Shown here piece by piece: positions 53,414 through 62,545 of a stretch of 64,000 nucleotides of DNA. The stretch covers positions 660,662 through 724,661 of the forward strand of contig CP009217.2 in NCBI GenBank assembly GCA_000746585.2, given 5' to 3'. Numbering within the stretch: position 1 is the first letter of the stretch; each line of letters begins with the position of its first letter. Under the pieces are notes generated by a model. The model did not search any database. It saw only the letters and a list, made by a program, of their open reading frames with translations, and was not told the DNA's origin. The position numbers and the translations under genes were made by a program. This DNA is from Rickettsiales bacterium Ac37b. GTDB taxonomy: Bacteria > Pseudomonadota > Alphaproteobacteria > Rickettsiales > Arcanibacteraceae.

Positions 53414-53917
53414 TTAGCATATAAAATGATCTGTGGTCAAGTCAAGCTCCTGGGTACCGTAAACATCAATAGAATTTTTTGTATTTTCTATTGTAATACG
53501 CCAGAATGTCCCTTCATAACCTTCTCTGTGATTTTTATAGGTATTTGTCATATCTTGTATATGAAGTAAAGAACAAGGATTTTCTTTATTGATTTGATAA
53601 TAAAGTAAAAAATTTATTTTATCATTTTTATCATTAAAGTAATAAATGGAAAAAAAATTATAAACATCTTCTCCTTTACAGCTATTTTCAATATGATTAA
53701 GATTTAAGGGAATATGATATAAGTTCATAACTTTATCATAACCAGCTACAGCGTCAGCTCCTACAAAATTTAGGTAATTACTTATACATTTCTCATCTTT
53801 TATAACAACAGATATTTCTTCAGATTCAGTTAATTGTGTACTGGTATGATTTAAATAATGTTTATAGCCATTTAACTCTCTATCTTGAAGCCATTTTGGT
53901 AATTCTTCTATTTTCAT
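53414..53917 (-). CDS. Unknown protein, paralog 2 of a tandem pair
   Basis: 167 residues, related along its whole length to the gene at 52718-53215: GYKHYLNH, KCISNYLNFVGA, MNLYHIPLNLNHIENSCKGED, LLHIQDMTNTYK, YEGTFWRITIENTKNSIDVYG, LDLTTDHFIC. The conserved core LNLNHxExxCKxE and the final C suggest selection rather than decay. The two genes are about 200 nt apart with a lone M3/IS630-type end (TATAGTAAATTAAG at 53388) between them, so each probably has its own promoter. Function unknown. Confidence 0.65.
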   Translation of the reverse strand: MKIEELPKWLQDRELNGYKHYLNHTSTQLTESEEISVVIKDEKCISNYLNFVGADAVAGYDKVMNLYHIPLNLNHIENSCKGEDVYNFFSIYYFNDKNDKINFLLYYQINKENPCSLLHIQDMTNTYKNHREGYEGTFWRITIENTKNSIDVYGTQELDLTTDHFIC

Positions 53918-54040
53918 AATATCCCTATTAGTATATTAATACATAAAATATTATTTATAGAATTTTTCTGTTAAAAAAGTGTTTATTGTATCTTATTTTA
54001 TTTATAGCTTATTTAATATAATATTTATCGTGCAACTTAC

Positions 54041-54147
54041 TATAATTTTTTCAGCTTCCTTAGCAGATAGGAATGATGAGCGAAACCTAGTTTTTGTTAG
54101 GTTAGCGGAGAAGAACGCATATGCTAATTCAAATCAAGAAAACTACA
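54041..54147. repeat. M1-type MITE with an open frame on the plus strand
   Basis: TATAATTTTTTCAGCTTCCT at the left, then GAGCGAAACCTAGTTTTTGT and GCTAATTCAAATCAAGAAAA, ending in a decayed CTACAGTA. The plus strand translates without stops as FSASLADRNDERNLVFVRL, then AEKNAYANSNQEN. It lies in the gap 53918-54223, which shows no gene. Confidence 0.8.
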
Positions 54148-54223
54148 GTAAAACAGCCCACAATTAGAGAAGCAATAACAGTAACAATCAAATCGGTCAA
54201 TTACTATATAAAAATTAAATGCT

Positions 54224-54670
54224 TTAACTATATAGCTGCAAAGCACGCATATTGAATGCTAACACCATTTTTTCTGCTGCTTTTTGAAACATTCCACTAA
54301 TGAAATGATTCAGAATTGACGATGTAAAACCAAAATCTAAATCAAAATATACCATACTTCCTGTATCTATTGGTATAAATTGCCATTTATTATATAAATG
54401 AGTAAAGGGACCTTCTACCAACTCTACACTAATCATAGCTGATAAATCATCTAACTTTGGAGCTTTATAAGATACCTTAGACGTATATTTACCAGAAAAA
54501 ATTTTAAATTTTATCATTAAATCTGCATAAATTACATTATTATCTTGAGATAATATTTTAGCACCAGCACACCATGGTAAAAACTCTGGATATTTCTCTA
54601 TATCTACAACTAAATCAAACAACTGCTTAGTAGTATATTTAGAGTTAATCTTTGTCTTATGGATAGGCAT
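54224..54670 (-). CDS. COQ10/RatA-like START-domain protein
   Basis: 148 residues of the polyketide-cyclase/START fold: TTKQLFDLVVDIEKYPEFLPWCAGAKIL (about 14-41), LMIKFKIFSGKYTSKVSYKAP, LVEGPFTHLYNKWQFIP and VYFDLDFGFTSSILNHFISGMFQKAAEKMVLAFNMRA. In mitochondria and alphaproteobacteria this family binds ubiquinone and supports electron transfer; E. coli RatA has been reported to affect ribosome association. The ubiquinone role is more likely here. It follows lipA by 4 nt, a conserved alphaproteobacterial neighbourhood. Confidence 0.88.
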   Translation of the reverse strand: MPIHKTKINSKYTTKQLFDLVVDIEKYPEFLPWCAGAKILSQDNNVIYADLMIKFKIFSGKYTSKVSYKAPKLDDLSAMISVELVEGPFTHLYNKWQFIPIDTGSMVYFDLDFGFTSSILNHFISGMFQKAAEKMVLAFNMRALQLYS

Positions 54671-54674
54671 ATAC

Positions 54675-55610
54675 TTAATTTGCTTTATTAACTTTTAAGA
54701 ATTCCATACGTGCTTTTTTCAACTTTTCAAAATCTTCACCTGCATGATATGAAGAACGTGTTAAAGGAGAAGAAGAAACCATTAGAAAACCCTTAACCTT
54801 AGCCATACGACCGTATAATTCGAATTCTCCTGGAGTAACATAACGGGCTATTTCTGCATGCTTAGGAGTTGGTTGTAGATATTGCCCTATAGTCAGAAAA
54901 TCAACTTGAGCAGCCCTTAAATCATCCATTACCTGTAAGATCTCTGATTGTTCTTCACCGAGTCCTACCATTAATCCTGATTTAGTAAAAATAGTTGGAT
55001 CAAGTTCCTTTACCTTATTTAATAAATATAAAGAATTAAAATAACGTGACCCTGGACGTATAGAAGTATACAAAGATGGAACAGTTTCAATATTATGATT
55101 AAATACATCTGGCTTAGCGCGTACTATTGTATCAATCGCTCCCTCTTTTCGTAAAAAATCGGGAGTTAATATCTCTATTGTGGTACTTGGAGACATTAAT
55201 CTAATATTATCTATACATTCTACAAAATGTGAAGCCCCTCCATCAGGCAAATCATCCCTATCTACAGAAGTAATAACTACGTGAGCTAAGCCTAATCTTT
55301 GTACTGCTTCTGCTACTCTTTGTGGTTCATGAGGATCTAATAAATCGGGAATGCCTGTCTCAACATTACAAAAACGACAAGCTCTTGTACATACAGACCC
55401 TAAAATCATCATAGTAGCATGTTTCTTTGACCAACACTCCCCTATATTCGGACATGCAGCTTCTTCACATACTGTATTTAACTTTAAACCATCTACTAAT
55501 GCCTTGGTATTTTGATATCCTTGTGATACAGGAGCTTTAACTCTAATCCATCCAGGCCATTCTAATTTAGTTTTATTAAAATCATATATATTATTTTTAT
55601 TTTTGCCCAT
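54675..55610 (-). CDS. lipA: Lipoyl synthase
   Basis: Radical-SAM enzyme that inserts two sulfurs into octanoyl groups on E2 and GcvH subunits. 311 residues. The auxiliary cluster motif [12 protein letters not shown] is at about 49-60 and the radical-SAM CTRACRFC at about 75-82; [54 protein letters not shown] and the C-terminal RSSYHAG with the conserved RSSY serine ligand are all present. Complete. It is preceded 7 nt upstream by a small unknown gene and followed by the COQ10-like gene. Confidence 0.95.
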   Translation of the reverse strand: MGKNKNNIYDFNKTKLEWPGWIRVKAPVSQGYQNTKALVDGLKLNTVCEEAACPNIGECWSKKHATMMILGSVCTRACRFCNVETGIPDLLDPHEPQRVAEAVQRLGLAHVVITSVDRDDLPDGGASHFVECIDNIRLMSPSTTIEILTPDFLRKEGAIDTIVRAKPDVFNHNIETVPSLYTSIRPGSRYFNSLYLLNKVKELDPTIFTKSGLMVGLGEEQSEILQVMDDLRAAQVDFLTIGQYLQPTPKHAEIARYVTPGEFELYGRMAKVKGFLMVSSSPLTRSSYHAGEDFEKLKKARMEFLKVNKAN

Positions 55611-55617
55611 TCTATAA

Positions 55618-55872
55618 TTATGAATTAAATTTCTTTTTAGATGTATAAGTAGCTAATATATCCTGTAATTTTAAGTTTTGTATAGTATTATTATCGTGAT
55701 TGTCCATATTTTTTTCTAACACACATAAAAAAGCCTCCCCATAAGGCTTGATATTAACTATATACCACCCTTTTTCTAATTCATTGCTAATTTCTGCAAA
55801 ATCTTTTTTACTGCCATCAAAAGACATCATTTTTTTTGTAATACGTCTAGTCACTTTTTCTGCTCCTAACAA
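55618..55872 (-). CDS. Small hypothetical protein upstream of lipA
   Basis: 84 residues. A compact N-terminal half ([31 protein letters not shown], about 25-54) looks like a small alpha/beta domain, with a basic polar tail. No family recognised. It ends 7 nt before the lipA start on the same strand, so it is probably the first gene of a lipA-COQ10 operon. The region upstream (55873-56143) is AT-rich without visible features. Confidence 0.55.
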   Translation of the reverse strand: MLGAEKVTRRITKKMMSFDGSKKDFAEISNELEKGWYIVNIKPYGEAFLCVLEKNMDNHDNNTIQNLKLQDILATYTSKKKFNS

Positions 55873-56143
55873 ATTTTAGAAAATCTAAATATTATAAACC
55901 TAACTCACATCCCTTATTTTCTAGGTACTTAGTAAGATGCCTATATAATGGGTTTATTTATATTAACAATTTATATAAATAACATATTATTAACACTATA
56001 ATTATATATTAATAGTATACTTGATATATAACATAACTATTTTTCATGACAACTAAATATTATACTATTCTTATAAATATAATTTTGTTATATTAAATGT
56101 TAACATACGTTAATTGAAATCCTATACAAAAGTTAAATAATTT

Positions 56144-57136
56144 ATGTCCCTACATTTACTGAAAACAAATTCATTCACCAACTCCAATACTACATTTCCT
56201 TTGATTTCCAAATTTTTTAAAAAATCACATTCACACCATTCATGGCTTATTTATGGAAATCAAGGGATAGGTAAAGCTTCTTCAATATATAAACTTATTA
56301 ACGAATTATTAAGTAACACTGCTAATACCGTTTATGGTGAGAAGGATTATTACCACCCTGACTTATTAGTCATTGATAAACTACCAGAGAAAAAAGAAAT
56401 TTCTGTTGATTCCATACGTAAAATAAACAATTTTTTATCTTTAACTCCTTTACAATCTCAATTTCGTATAGTGTTGATTGATAATTGTAATTACTTAAAT
56501 ACTAACGCAGCGAATGCATTACTAAAAATTCTTGAAGAACCTCCTAAAAATTCCTTAATTTTCCTTATTAGCCATGCAATAGGGCAACTTCCTTTTACAA
56601 TAACATCTCGTTGTATAAAGTTACATATACACAACCCAACTTATACTAGTTCTATACAGATATTATTGTCTTTATTAGAAGATATCAACGAAAATTATGC
56701 TAAAAAATTGATAACTCTGAGTTGTACGTCTATTGGCTTAGCTATAGAATTGCACAATAACAATGCCCTAGATGATTATCAAGAATTTATTGGATTACTA
56801 AATAACATACGCGATATTTCTATTAAACAAATATGGAAATGGCTTGATAATGTTGAAGATTGGAAATATATTTCTATGTTTTGCCATCATTTTACTGCTA
56901 AACTACTTAAAACTGCTTCCAATCTTGAAAACTTATATTATATTAATGACGAAGAACGTAAGCTTATTTATTCTTTATGTTCCAAATGTGATATCTCAAT
57001 ATTAATAGAATTATATGAATCTATACAGTATTTACTGAAGGAGTGTACTATAGCTAATTTGGAGCATAAACAAGTGATCTTAGCAATTTTCAATAAATTT
57101 AGAAATATAACTTTATTGAATGACCAACCTATTTGA
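56144..57136 (+). CDS. holB: DNA polymerase III subunit delta'
   Basis: Clamp-loader subunit of 330 residues. AAA+ features: WLIYGNQGIGKASSIYKLI (P-loop region, about 35-53), DSIRKINNFLSLTPLQSQFRIVLIDNCNYLNTNAANALLKILEEPPKNSLIFLISHAIGQLPFTITSRCIKLHI (about 97-170), which holds the LLKxLEEPP and SRC motifs typical of delta'. The P-loop ends KAS rather than GKT/S followed by the usual residues, in keeping with delta' being a weak or non-hydrolysing subunit. The stop is 1 nt before tRNA-Arg, so the tRNA is probably co-transcribed. Confidence 0.88.
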   Translation: MSLHLLKTNSFTNSNTTFPLISKFFKKSHSHHSWLIYGNQGIGKASSIYKLINELLSNTANTVYGEKDYYHPDLLVIDKLPEKKEISVDSIRKINNFLSLTPLQSQFRIVLIDNCNYLNTNAANALLKILEEPPKNSLIFLISHAIGQLPFTITSRCIKLHIHNPTYTSSIQILLSLLEDINENYAKKLITLSCTSIGLAIELHNNNALDDYQEFIGLLNNIRDISIKQIWKWLDNVEDWKYISMFCHHFTAKLLKTASNLENLYYINDEERKLIYSLCSKCDISILIELYESIQYLLKECTIANLEHKQVILAIFNKFRNITLLNDQPI

Positions 57137-57137
57137 A

Positions 57138-57214
57138 GCACTCGTAGCTCAGCTGGATAGAGCATTGCCCTCCGAAGGCAAAGGTCGGACGTTCAAATCG
57201 TCTCGAGTGCACCA
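57138..57214 (+). tRNA. tRNA-Arg (anticodon CCG)
   Basis: A 77-nt cloverleaf including encoded CCA (57212-57214). Acceptor GCACTCG / CGAGTGC, D arm GCTCAGCTGGATAGAGC, anticodon stem-loop TTGCCCTCCGAAGGCAA with anticodon CCG, T arm GACGTTCAAATCGTC. It starts one nucleotide after the holB stop. Confidence 0.95.
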
Positions 57215-57290
57215 TATTTGCTGTAGGTAAATATAAGAAATATGACGATACGACCCTCTTTATAACACAACCCTGTAAGTATTATTAAAA

Positions 57291-57330
57291 ACTATATACC
57301 TAGCCTTTTATACAAGACTAGGTATAGTTT
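57291..57330 (-). terminator. Hairpin terminator after the KP/E-rich repeat gene
   Basis: ACTATATACCTAG and CTAGGTATAGT form a stem with a loop of about 14 nt. On the minus strand it is followed by TTTTTAATAA; on the plus strand by TTTTTGATT, so it could act on both strands (it also lies downstream of tRNA-Arg). Confidence 0.7.
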
Positions 57331-57337
57331 TTGATTC

Positions 57338-58613
57338 CTATTCAAGATCATAGATAAAATTGGACGAACCAACAAAATCTATTACATATTTTGCTATAGG
57401 ATTATTATGCGCATTTAAGGTAATTGCAAGATTACCCATCTTTGCGCCTGTTTCAAGGTAATGAACTTTAAACGCTAAATATTCTAATGAATCATCAAAA
57501 TATCCCTGCATAGGTTTAATTATCTTAGATTCATTTATACCATAGAGCAAATTGTTACACTGCTTTATGATTAAGTGCAAATTATCTGTATAACTATTTG
57601 ACATAATTTCAAGCTTAGATATATCTAGTTGTGTATAGTCTTTACCAGAATCTTTTACCAAAATAATGGTATCTTCACGTAATTCATTTATTTGATTCAT
57701 ACATTTAGATATATCAGATCCTTGATATTCTATAGCTTCTCCAGGTGTTGGTTTTGCTTCAGGCTTCTCGATTACTGGCTTTTCTTCTAATTCCACAGCT
57801 GGTGCTGGTTTCTCTTCCGCTTTCTCTGTAACTGGTTTTGCTTCAGGCTTCTCTATTACTGGCTTTTCTTCTAATTCCACAGCTGGTGCTGGTTTCTCTT
57901 CCGCTTTCTCTGTAACTGGTTTTGCTTCAGGTTTCTCTATTACTGGCTTTTCTTCTAATTCCACAGCTGGTGCTGGTTTCTCTTCCACCTTCTCTGTAAC
58001 TGGTTTTTCTTCAGGCTTCTCTATTACTGGCTTTTCTTCTAATTCCACAGCTGGTGCTGGTTTCTCTTCCACCTTCTCTGTAACTGGTTTTTCCTCACCT
58101 TCTCCAGTTACTGGTTCTTTTTCTTCTTCACTTGGTATCGGCCTTGCTTCCTCTTCATCTCTTATGAATTCTTGATCTATTTTGCTCTCTAAAGCCCTAA
58201 AATCTGGTATAAAATTTGTACTATCTATTAACGATATAAGCCGATCTGAGAAATCTATTTTCTCTTGTTTTAACGTCATCAATAAATTCGCCATATTTAA
58301 AGCAGACGTCAGAAAACGAATTTGAAATGCTAAATATTCTATTTGCAAATTGATCTTTGATTTCAGAATATGATATTGATAATTCTTTATACTGATCATA
58401 AACACTTTTACATTCTTTTATTTGATTTTGTACAGAAACATAATTGCTCTGTATATCTTTGAAAGTAGGGCTTTCAGTACTCTTAGTATCTATTTTTTGT
58501 ACAATCTCAACTATATTATCTCTTATATTATTTACCTTATCCATACATTGTGCAAACACAGAAGGGCCTGTGCCTTCGTTTGCGTTAGCTACGCTAATCT
58601 TCCTATCTACCAT
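57338..58613 (-). pseudogene. Frameshifted duplicated-domain protein with KP/E-rich tandem repeats
   Basis: The 5' frame starts at 58613 (MVDRKISVANANEGT, with AAAGG 7 nt upstream) and the 3' frame runs to 57338; they overlap at 58221-58405 in different frames. Alignment of the two internal domains shows they were one gene. Domain 1 is QCMDKVNNIRDNIVEIV...IKECKSVYDQ (5' frame) continuing as IEYLAFQIRFLTSALNMANLLMTL...DSTNFIPDF (3' frame). Domain 2 is KCMNQINELREDTIILV...IKQCNNLL...LEYLAFKVHYLETGAKMGNLAITL...GSSNFIYDL. Between them lie four 28-residue KP/E-rich repeats. A one-nucleotide shift near 58335-58365, without a homopolymer run, breaks domain 1. Family unknown; a surface or effector role is a guess. 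Confidence 0.65.
57758..58093 (-). repeat. Four tandem 84-bp coding repeats
   Basis: Unit boundaries fall at 57758, 57842, 57926 and 58010, exactly 84 nt (28 codons) apart. Each encodes EKPVTEKVEEKPAPAVELEE then KPVIEKPE, with only V/A and E/A changes between units. The near-identity indicates recent expansion or homogenisation. Confidence 0.9.
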
Positions 58614-58880
58614 AATAATACCTTTAATTAAGATTAAATAATTAACCTAGTAGAGAATATATTAAATATATATTGAATACTTAATAATTGTCTCTTATGT
58701 ATGTTGTATGTGTAAATAGATTTATTTTTTGTAACGTTAATATTTTAAAAAAATTAATATCACTAAAAAACACGTTGCATAATTGTTCAACGTACAAAAT
58801 AAATTACTATGATTTTATGCTAAATGTTTTATTACAGGAGGATTTTGGTAAATGGTATAAGAATTAATTATATAGAATCA

Positions 58881-58907
58881 TATGCCAAGCGTGAAAACGC
58901 TTGGCAT
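58881..58907 (-). terminator. Perfect hairpin downstream of the phasin gene
   Basis: TATGCCAAGCG and CGCTTGGCATA pair over 11 bp around a 5-nt loop, 11 nt beyond the phasin stop. The T-run is weak (TATATAATTAATTC on the minus strand). The rest of 58614-58880 is AT-rich and shows no gene. Confidence 0.75.
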
Positions 58908-58918
58908 AAATAATAACA

Positions 58919-59386
58919 TTAAACTGCAGCTTTCTTTTTCTGAGCAGGAGCAACGATACATTCTTTAAAGTTTTCTGAAACAGTTTGACCTAGTAAGTCA
59001 AATAATTCCATTGTTGATTTTGTAGCCATTTCAGTAAGCTCTTTAGCGTTATTGATCGTAGACTCAAATGCTGCTCTCACAAAATCAGCTTGCTTTGATA
59101 ATGTATGCTCATGATTAGGAGAAACTACTACATCCTTTATTAAATGAAATAATTCTGCTGCATTTTCCTGCGTAATCTCTGCATTACGACGCATAAGTGA
59201 ATGTGCATTTTCTGTGAATAATTTATTTACCTGGGAAAGAGTTTCAGTGTTACGCTTTTGTATAGAAGCAAAACTATTCATGTCTATAGGACTTACTTTA
59301 TTAGGATTAAAGTTAGACCATTCACTAAAATTTTTAAACGCTTCTGAAAAAGGATTATGCTGGTTATTAGTATTGTTATGAGCCAT
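58919..59386 (-). CDS. Phasin family protein
   Basis: 155 residues, entirely helical and amphipathic. The Phasin_2-like core runs from about 35 to 140: FASIQKRNTETLSQVNKLFTENAHSLMRRNAEITQENAAELFHLI, then FVRAAFESTINNAKELTEMATKSTMELFDLLGQTVSENF. The C-terminus APAQKKKAAV is typical. Phasins coat polyhydroxyalkanoate granules and can act as chaperones. No PHA synthase gene is in the window, so granule formation is inferred. Single gene with a strong hairpin after it. Confidence 0.85.
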   Translation of the reverse strand: MAHNNTNNQHNPFSEAFKNFSEWSNFNPNKVSPIDMNSFASIQKRNTETLSQVNKLFTENAHSLMRRNAEITQENAAELFHLIKDVVVSPNHEHTLSKQADFVRAAFESTINNAKELTEMATKSTMELFDLLGQTVSENFKECIVAPAQKKKAAV

Positions 59387-59526
59387 TTTCCTTGCCTCTC
59401 TGGTAAAATTTAGTTATTTAAATAATATAAAGAAATACTTATATTATGCATTTCTCCAAGCTATTTATAAATATTAACATAGATTTTTGTGCATTGCAAC
59501 ATATTTATTTAAGTTGATATTTTTTA

Positions 59527-60813
59527 TTATTTAATGAAATTTTTATCTAAAATTTCTCCCACTAAATAAAGAGATCCACATACCACAATATATCCTGGGA
59601 TTCTACTCTTTTCTTTAATAAAGTCTAATACTGATTCAATAGATAAACTTTGATAAGAATCGAAATCCATTTTTTTAGCTATATTAGCTATATAATCTGC
59701 ATTATATGATGATTGTTCATTTTCAATTAATACGCCACAAACTAATTTCACCTTTCCTATAAAATATTTCAAAAAATTTTCAACATTTCTTCCTTTAGTC
59801 ATTCCTATTAGTAAAAATACTTCCTTATCCTGTTTTGTCTCAAGCCATAAGGATAGAGCATTAGCGCCTGAATCATTATGAGCACCATCTAACCATATTT
59901 CCCATCCCACAGGTAGCATTTTAGTCAACTTACCTGCCGTTAGTAATTGTAATCTACCTGGCCAATAAGCAGTAGTTAAGCCAGAAACAATATGTTCCTC
60001 ATTAATTAACAATGATTTTAATGATAATAATGTTGCTATAGCGTTAGATGCATTAATAAATTGATGCTCTCCCGGTAAACTTAATATAGGCAATTTTATA
60101 TTATGCTCTTTAGAAACGTAATAAAAATTATTTTCTTTATTCTCAATGATAAAATCATATTCATAAGCTATCAATGGAACAGAGCGCATCACCGAAAGCT
60201 TGACATAAAATTCTTCAACTTCAGGTAACTGTTGACTTAATATACATGGTATATTTTCTTTCATAATACCTGCCTTTTCGTAGGCTATCTTTTGCAAACT
60301 ATCTCCGAGTAAATCAGTGTGATCTAAAGAAATAGTGGTAATTACCGTAGCTAAAGGTTGATCAAACACGTTAGTTGCATCTAATCTTCCACCAAGACCC
60401 ACCTCTACTAAGGTAACATCTGCGGGTACACGTGAAAAGGCTAGAAGCGCGGCTACTGTGGTCCCTTCAAAGAACGTTACTTTGGCATTTATGGATTCAG
60501 CAGCAATTCTGGTCTCTTCAAGCACTTCCCACAAAAAATTATCATCTATTTCATTTCCAGCTAATTTTATACGTTCATTAAACTTTACTAGATGTGGTGA
60601 AGTATAACAATGTACTTTATAGCCAGCTGATTCTAAGATCGCTTTCATAAAAGCAACCGTAGATCCCTTTCCATTAGTTCCTGTGACGTGTATTACAGGA
60701 GGTATATGTTTTTCTGGATTACCAAGAGCAGCTAACAACTTTGTAACTCTTTCAAGACCCAAATCTATAGGCTTATACCATAAAGGCACTGGCCAATGCG
60801 GCATTCTTACCAT
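59527..60813 (-). CDS. folC: Folylpolyglutamate/dihydrofolate synthase
   Basis: Adds glutamate to dihydropteroate and to folates with ATP. 428 residues: DLGLERVTKLLAALGNPEKHIPPVIHVTGTNGKGSTVAFMKAIL contains the P-loop GTNGKGS (about 44-50); HCYTSPHLVKFNERIKL, ATNVFDQPLATVITTISLDHTDLLGDSLQKIAYEKAGIMKENIPCIL, FINASNAIATL, WPGRLQLL and LDGAHNDSGANAL follow in family order. Complete. With folP (62660-63475) and 5-FCL (12172-12762) it indicates de novo folate synthesis. Confidence 0.93.
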   Translation of the reverse strand: MVRMPHWPVPLWYKPIDLGLERVTKLLAALGNPEKHIPPVIHVTGTNGKGSTVAFMKAILESAGYKVHCYTSPHLVKFNERIKLAGNEIDDNFLWEVLEETRIAAESINAKVTFFEGTTVAALLAFSRVPADVTLVEVGLGGRLDATNVFDQPLATVITTISLDHTDLLGDSLQKIAYEKAGIMKENIPCILSQQLPEVEEFYVKLSVMRSVPLIAYEYDFIIENKENNFYYVSKEHNIKLPILSLPGEHQFINASNAIATLLSLKSLLINEEHIVSGLTTAYWPGRLQLLTAGKLTKMLPVGWEIWLDGAHNDSGANALSLWLETKQDKEVFLLIGMTKGRNVENFLKYFIGKVKLVCGVLIENEQSSYNADYIANIAKKMDFDSYQSLSIESVLDFIKEKSRIPGYIVVCGSLYLVGEILDKNFIK

Positions 60814-60841
60814 TTATTTACCACTATCTACTCTCATCAAA

Positions 60842-61699
60842 TTAAGCATGCATAAGTTTGAACGATTGCTCACAATGTTTTTTTATTTTATCTGTTAATA
60901 ACATAGTATTATTTCCTACATCTAATATCTCACGTGCAGCAATAGGAATGATGCGCTTAGTATGACCTGCACACTTTATAAATAGATCTTCTATTATCGC
61001 TCCTTGATACCCTATTCCAGGCATCAATATTAATGATGATTTAAGTATGGATAATAATTTTTCTATATTAGTTAAAGTTGCACCTACAACTGCACCTATA
61101 GGACCTAACCCATGATTTAGATAATTTTGATTAAAATTATCACTCTTCATCGCCAAATACTCCGCTATATTAGTACGGGTTGTATAATATTCAGTTAATG
61201 CGTCTTGTATTATTGCACCCTCTGGATTTGAAGATTTAATTACCAGAAATATTCCTGAAGAAACTTTATGCGCATATTCAAATGTAGAAAGCAATGCATC
61301 AAATCCTAAATAAGCAGTAAAGGTCATAGCGTCAAATTTATATATGCTATTTTCTCCTAAATATGCTTCAGCATAAGCGAGGCTTGTAGAGTTAATATCT
61401 CCTCTTTTTGCATCCAATAAAACTAATGTATCTTCTGCATGAAACTTTTCAACTAATTCTCTTAAAATCTGCATGCCTTCTGGGCCAAATCTTTCAAAAT
61501 AAGCAGCTTGGGGCTTTACAATTGCAAGATTATTACCAGCAGCTTTAACAATTGTATCGCACATGGCTCTTAAACCATCTACATTATCCTTAAGCCCCCA
61601 CTTTAATAATAAATTCGAAGTTGGATCTATACCTAAACAAAAAGGCCCTCGGTACTTAGCTATATTCAGAAATTTTTCAGTAAAACATCTAGATAACAT
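60842..61699 (-). CDS. pyrF: Orotidine 5'-phosphate decarboxylase (type 2)
   Basis: Last step of UMP synthesis. 285 residues, the longer type 2 (OMPDC subgroup 2) form: FCLGIDPTSNLLLKWGL (about 20-36), KPQAAYFERFGPEGMQIL (about 59-76), catalytic LLDAKRGDINSTSLAYAEAYL (about 93-113, D-x-K-R-x-D), VIKSSNPEGA, GAVVGATLTNIEKLL and LMPGIGYQGA. Active-site residues are intact. Rickettsia lack pyrimidine synthesis while Anaplasmataceae retain it, so pyrF is informative about relationship. It lies 28 nt upstream of folC on the same strand. Confidence 0.92.
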   Translation of the reverse strand: MLSRCFTEKFLNIAKYRGPFCLGIDPTSNLLLKWGLKDNVDGLRAMCDTIVKAAGNNLAIVKPQAAYFERFGPEGMQILRELVEKFHAEDTLVLLDAKRGDINSTSLAYAEAYLGENSIYKFDAMTFTAYLGFDALLSTFEYAHKVSSGIFLVIKSSNPEGAIIQDALTEYYTTRTNIAEYLAMKSDNFNQNYLNHGLGPIGAVVGATLTNIEKLLSILKSSLILMPGIGYQGAIIEDLFIKCAGHTKRIIPIAAREILDVGNNTMLLTDKIKKHCEQSFKLMHA

Positions 61700-61868
61700 T
61701 TTAGGCCATATTATTTAGTAAATAATTAGAGATTAGAAATATAAGTAATTTATTTCATCACATAAGTCAATTAAGATTACCTCACCTTTAACCTTTTAAA
61801 GTCTTAGACTTTTTGTTATAATGAATGGTCAAATTGATAAATATATTTGTAAAATTATGAAAGTATTA

Positions 61869-61895
61869 TTGACAATTTACAAGCAATATTATATT
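61869..61895 (+). promoter_or_regulatory. Candidate promoter for rplU-rpmA
   Basis: TTGACA at 61869-61874 and TATATT at 61890-61895 with a short 15-bp spacer, about 45 nt upstream of the rplU start. A separate TATAAT at 61817-61822 lacks a good -35. Both are judged by eye. Confidence 0.35.
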
Positions 61896-61938
61896 GGTGC
61901 TTATTGAATACAAAATAATAATTATTATGGGCTGTCTA

Positions 61939-62256
61939 ATGTTTGCAATAATAAAATCAGGTGGAAAACAATACAAAGTTGAAAAAAACAGTATGTTAGA
62001 AGTCGAAAAGTTATCTGGTAATCCAGGAGCTTTAGTTGAATTTAAGGAAGTATTATTAATAGGAGAACAAAACCGCCCTATTATAGTAGGACGTCCTTTG
62101 GTTGAAGGTGCATCAGTTACAGCTGAAATACTAAAACAAGCGCGTAGTTCAAAAATTATTATCTTTAAGAAAAAACGTCGTCAAAACTATCGTCGCAAAA
62201 ACGGTCATCGTCAACATATGACACACCTATTAATTAAAGATATTAAGAAAATATAG
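61939..62256 (+). CDS. rplU: 50S ribosomal protein L21
   Basis: 105 residues from ATG 61939 (MFAIIKSGGKQYKVEKNSML). The in-frame extension up to 61894 is not expected in L21. The basic C-terminal signature KIIIFKKKRRQNYRRKNGHRQHMTHLLI is intact. Binds 23S rRNA. It precedes rpmA by 9 nt in the universal L21-L27 operon. Confidence 0.96.
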   Translation: MFAIIKSGGKQYKVEKNSMLEVEKLSGNPGALVEFKEVLLIGEQNRPIIVGRPLVEGASVTAEILKQARSSKIIIFKKKRRQNYRRKNGHRQHMTHLLIKDIKKI

Positions 62257-62265
62257 GAGGGCAAT

Positions 62266-62529
62266 ATGGCTCATAAAAAAGCTGGTGGTAGCTCGAGAAA
62301 TGGTCGTGATTCCGCAGGTCGTAGATTAGGAGTGAAAAAATCAAGTAGTCAATTAGTTATGGCAGGGAACATCATTATTCGTCAGCGTGGTACAAAATTC
62401 TACCCTGGTATGAATGTTGGTATGGGTAAAGACCATACTTTATTTGCTAAAATTAATGGTAAAGTATACTTCAAGCGTAAAGCAAATGATAAAATTTATA
62501 TTCATGTTGAAGAAGTAGTAAATTCTTAA
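62266..62529 (+). CDS. rpmA: 50S ribosomal protein L27
   Basis: 87 residues starting [20 protein letters not shown], the standard L27 N-terminus that reaches toward the peptidyl-transferase centre, then [28 protein letters not shown] and [18 protein letters not shown] strong ribosome site AGGAGGG lies 7 nt upstream. No cleavable N-terminal extension. Confidence 0.97.
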   Translation: MAHKKAGGSSRNGRDSAGRRLGVKKSSSQLVMAGNIIIRQRGTKFYPGMNVGMGKDHTLFAKINGKVYFKRKANDKIYIHVEEVVNS

Positions 62530-62545
62530 ATCGTTCTTAATTTAC

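Noticed and set aside
57758-58093. Regularly spaced repeats that could look like a CRISPR array
   Set aside because: They are contiguous 84-bp coding repeats without spacers, and no cas genes are present.
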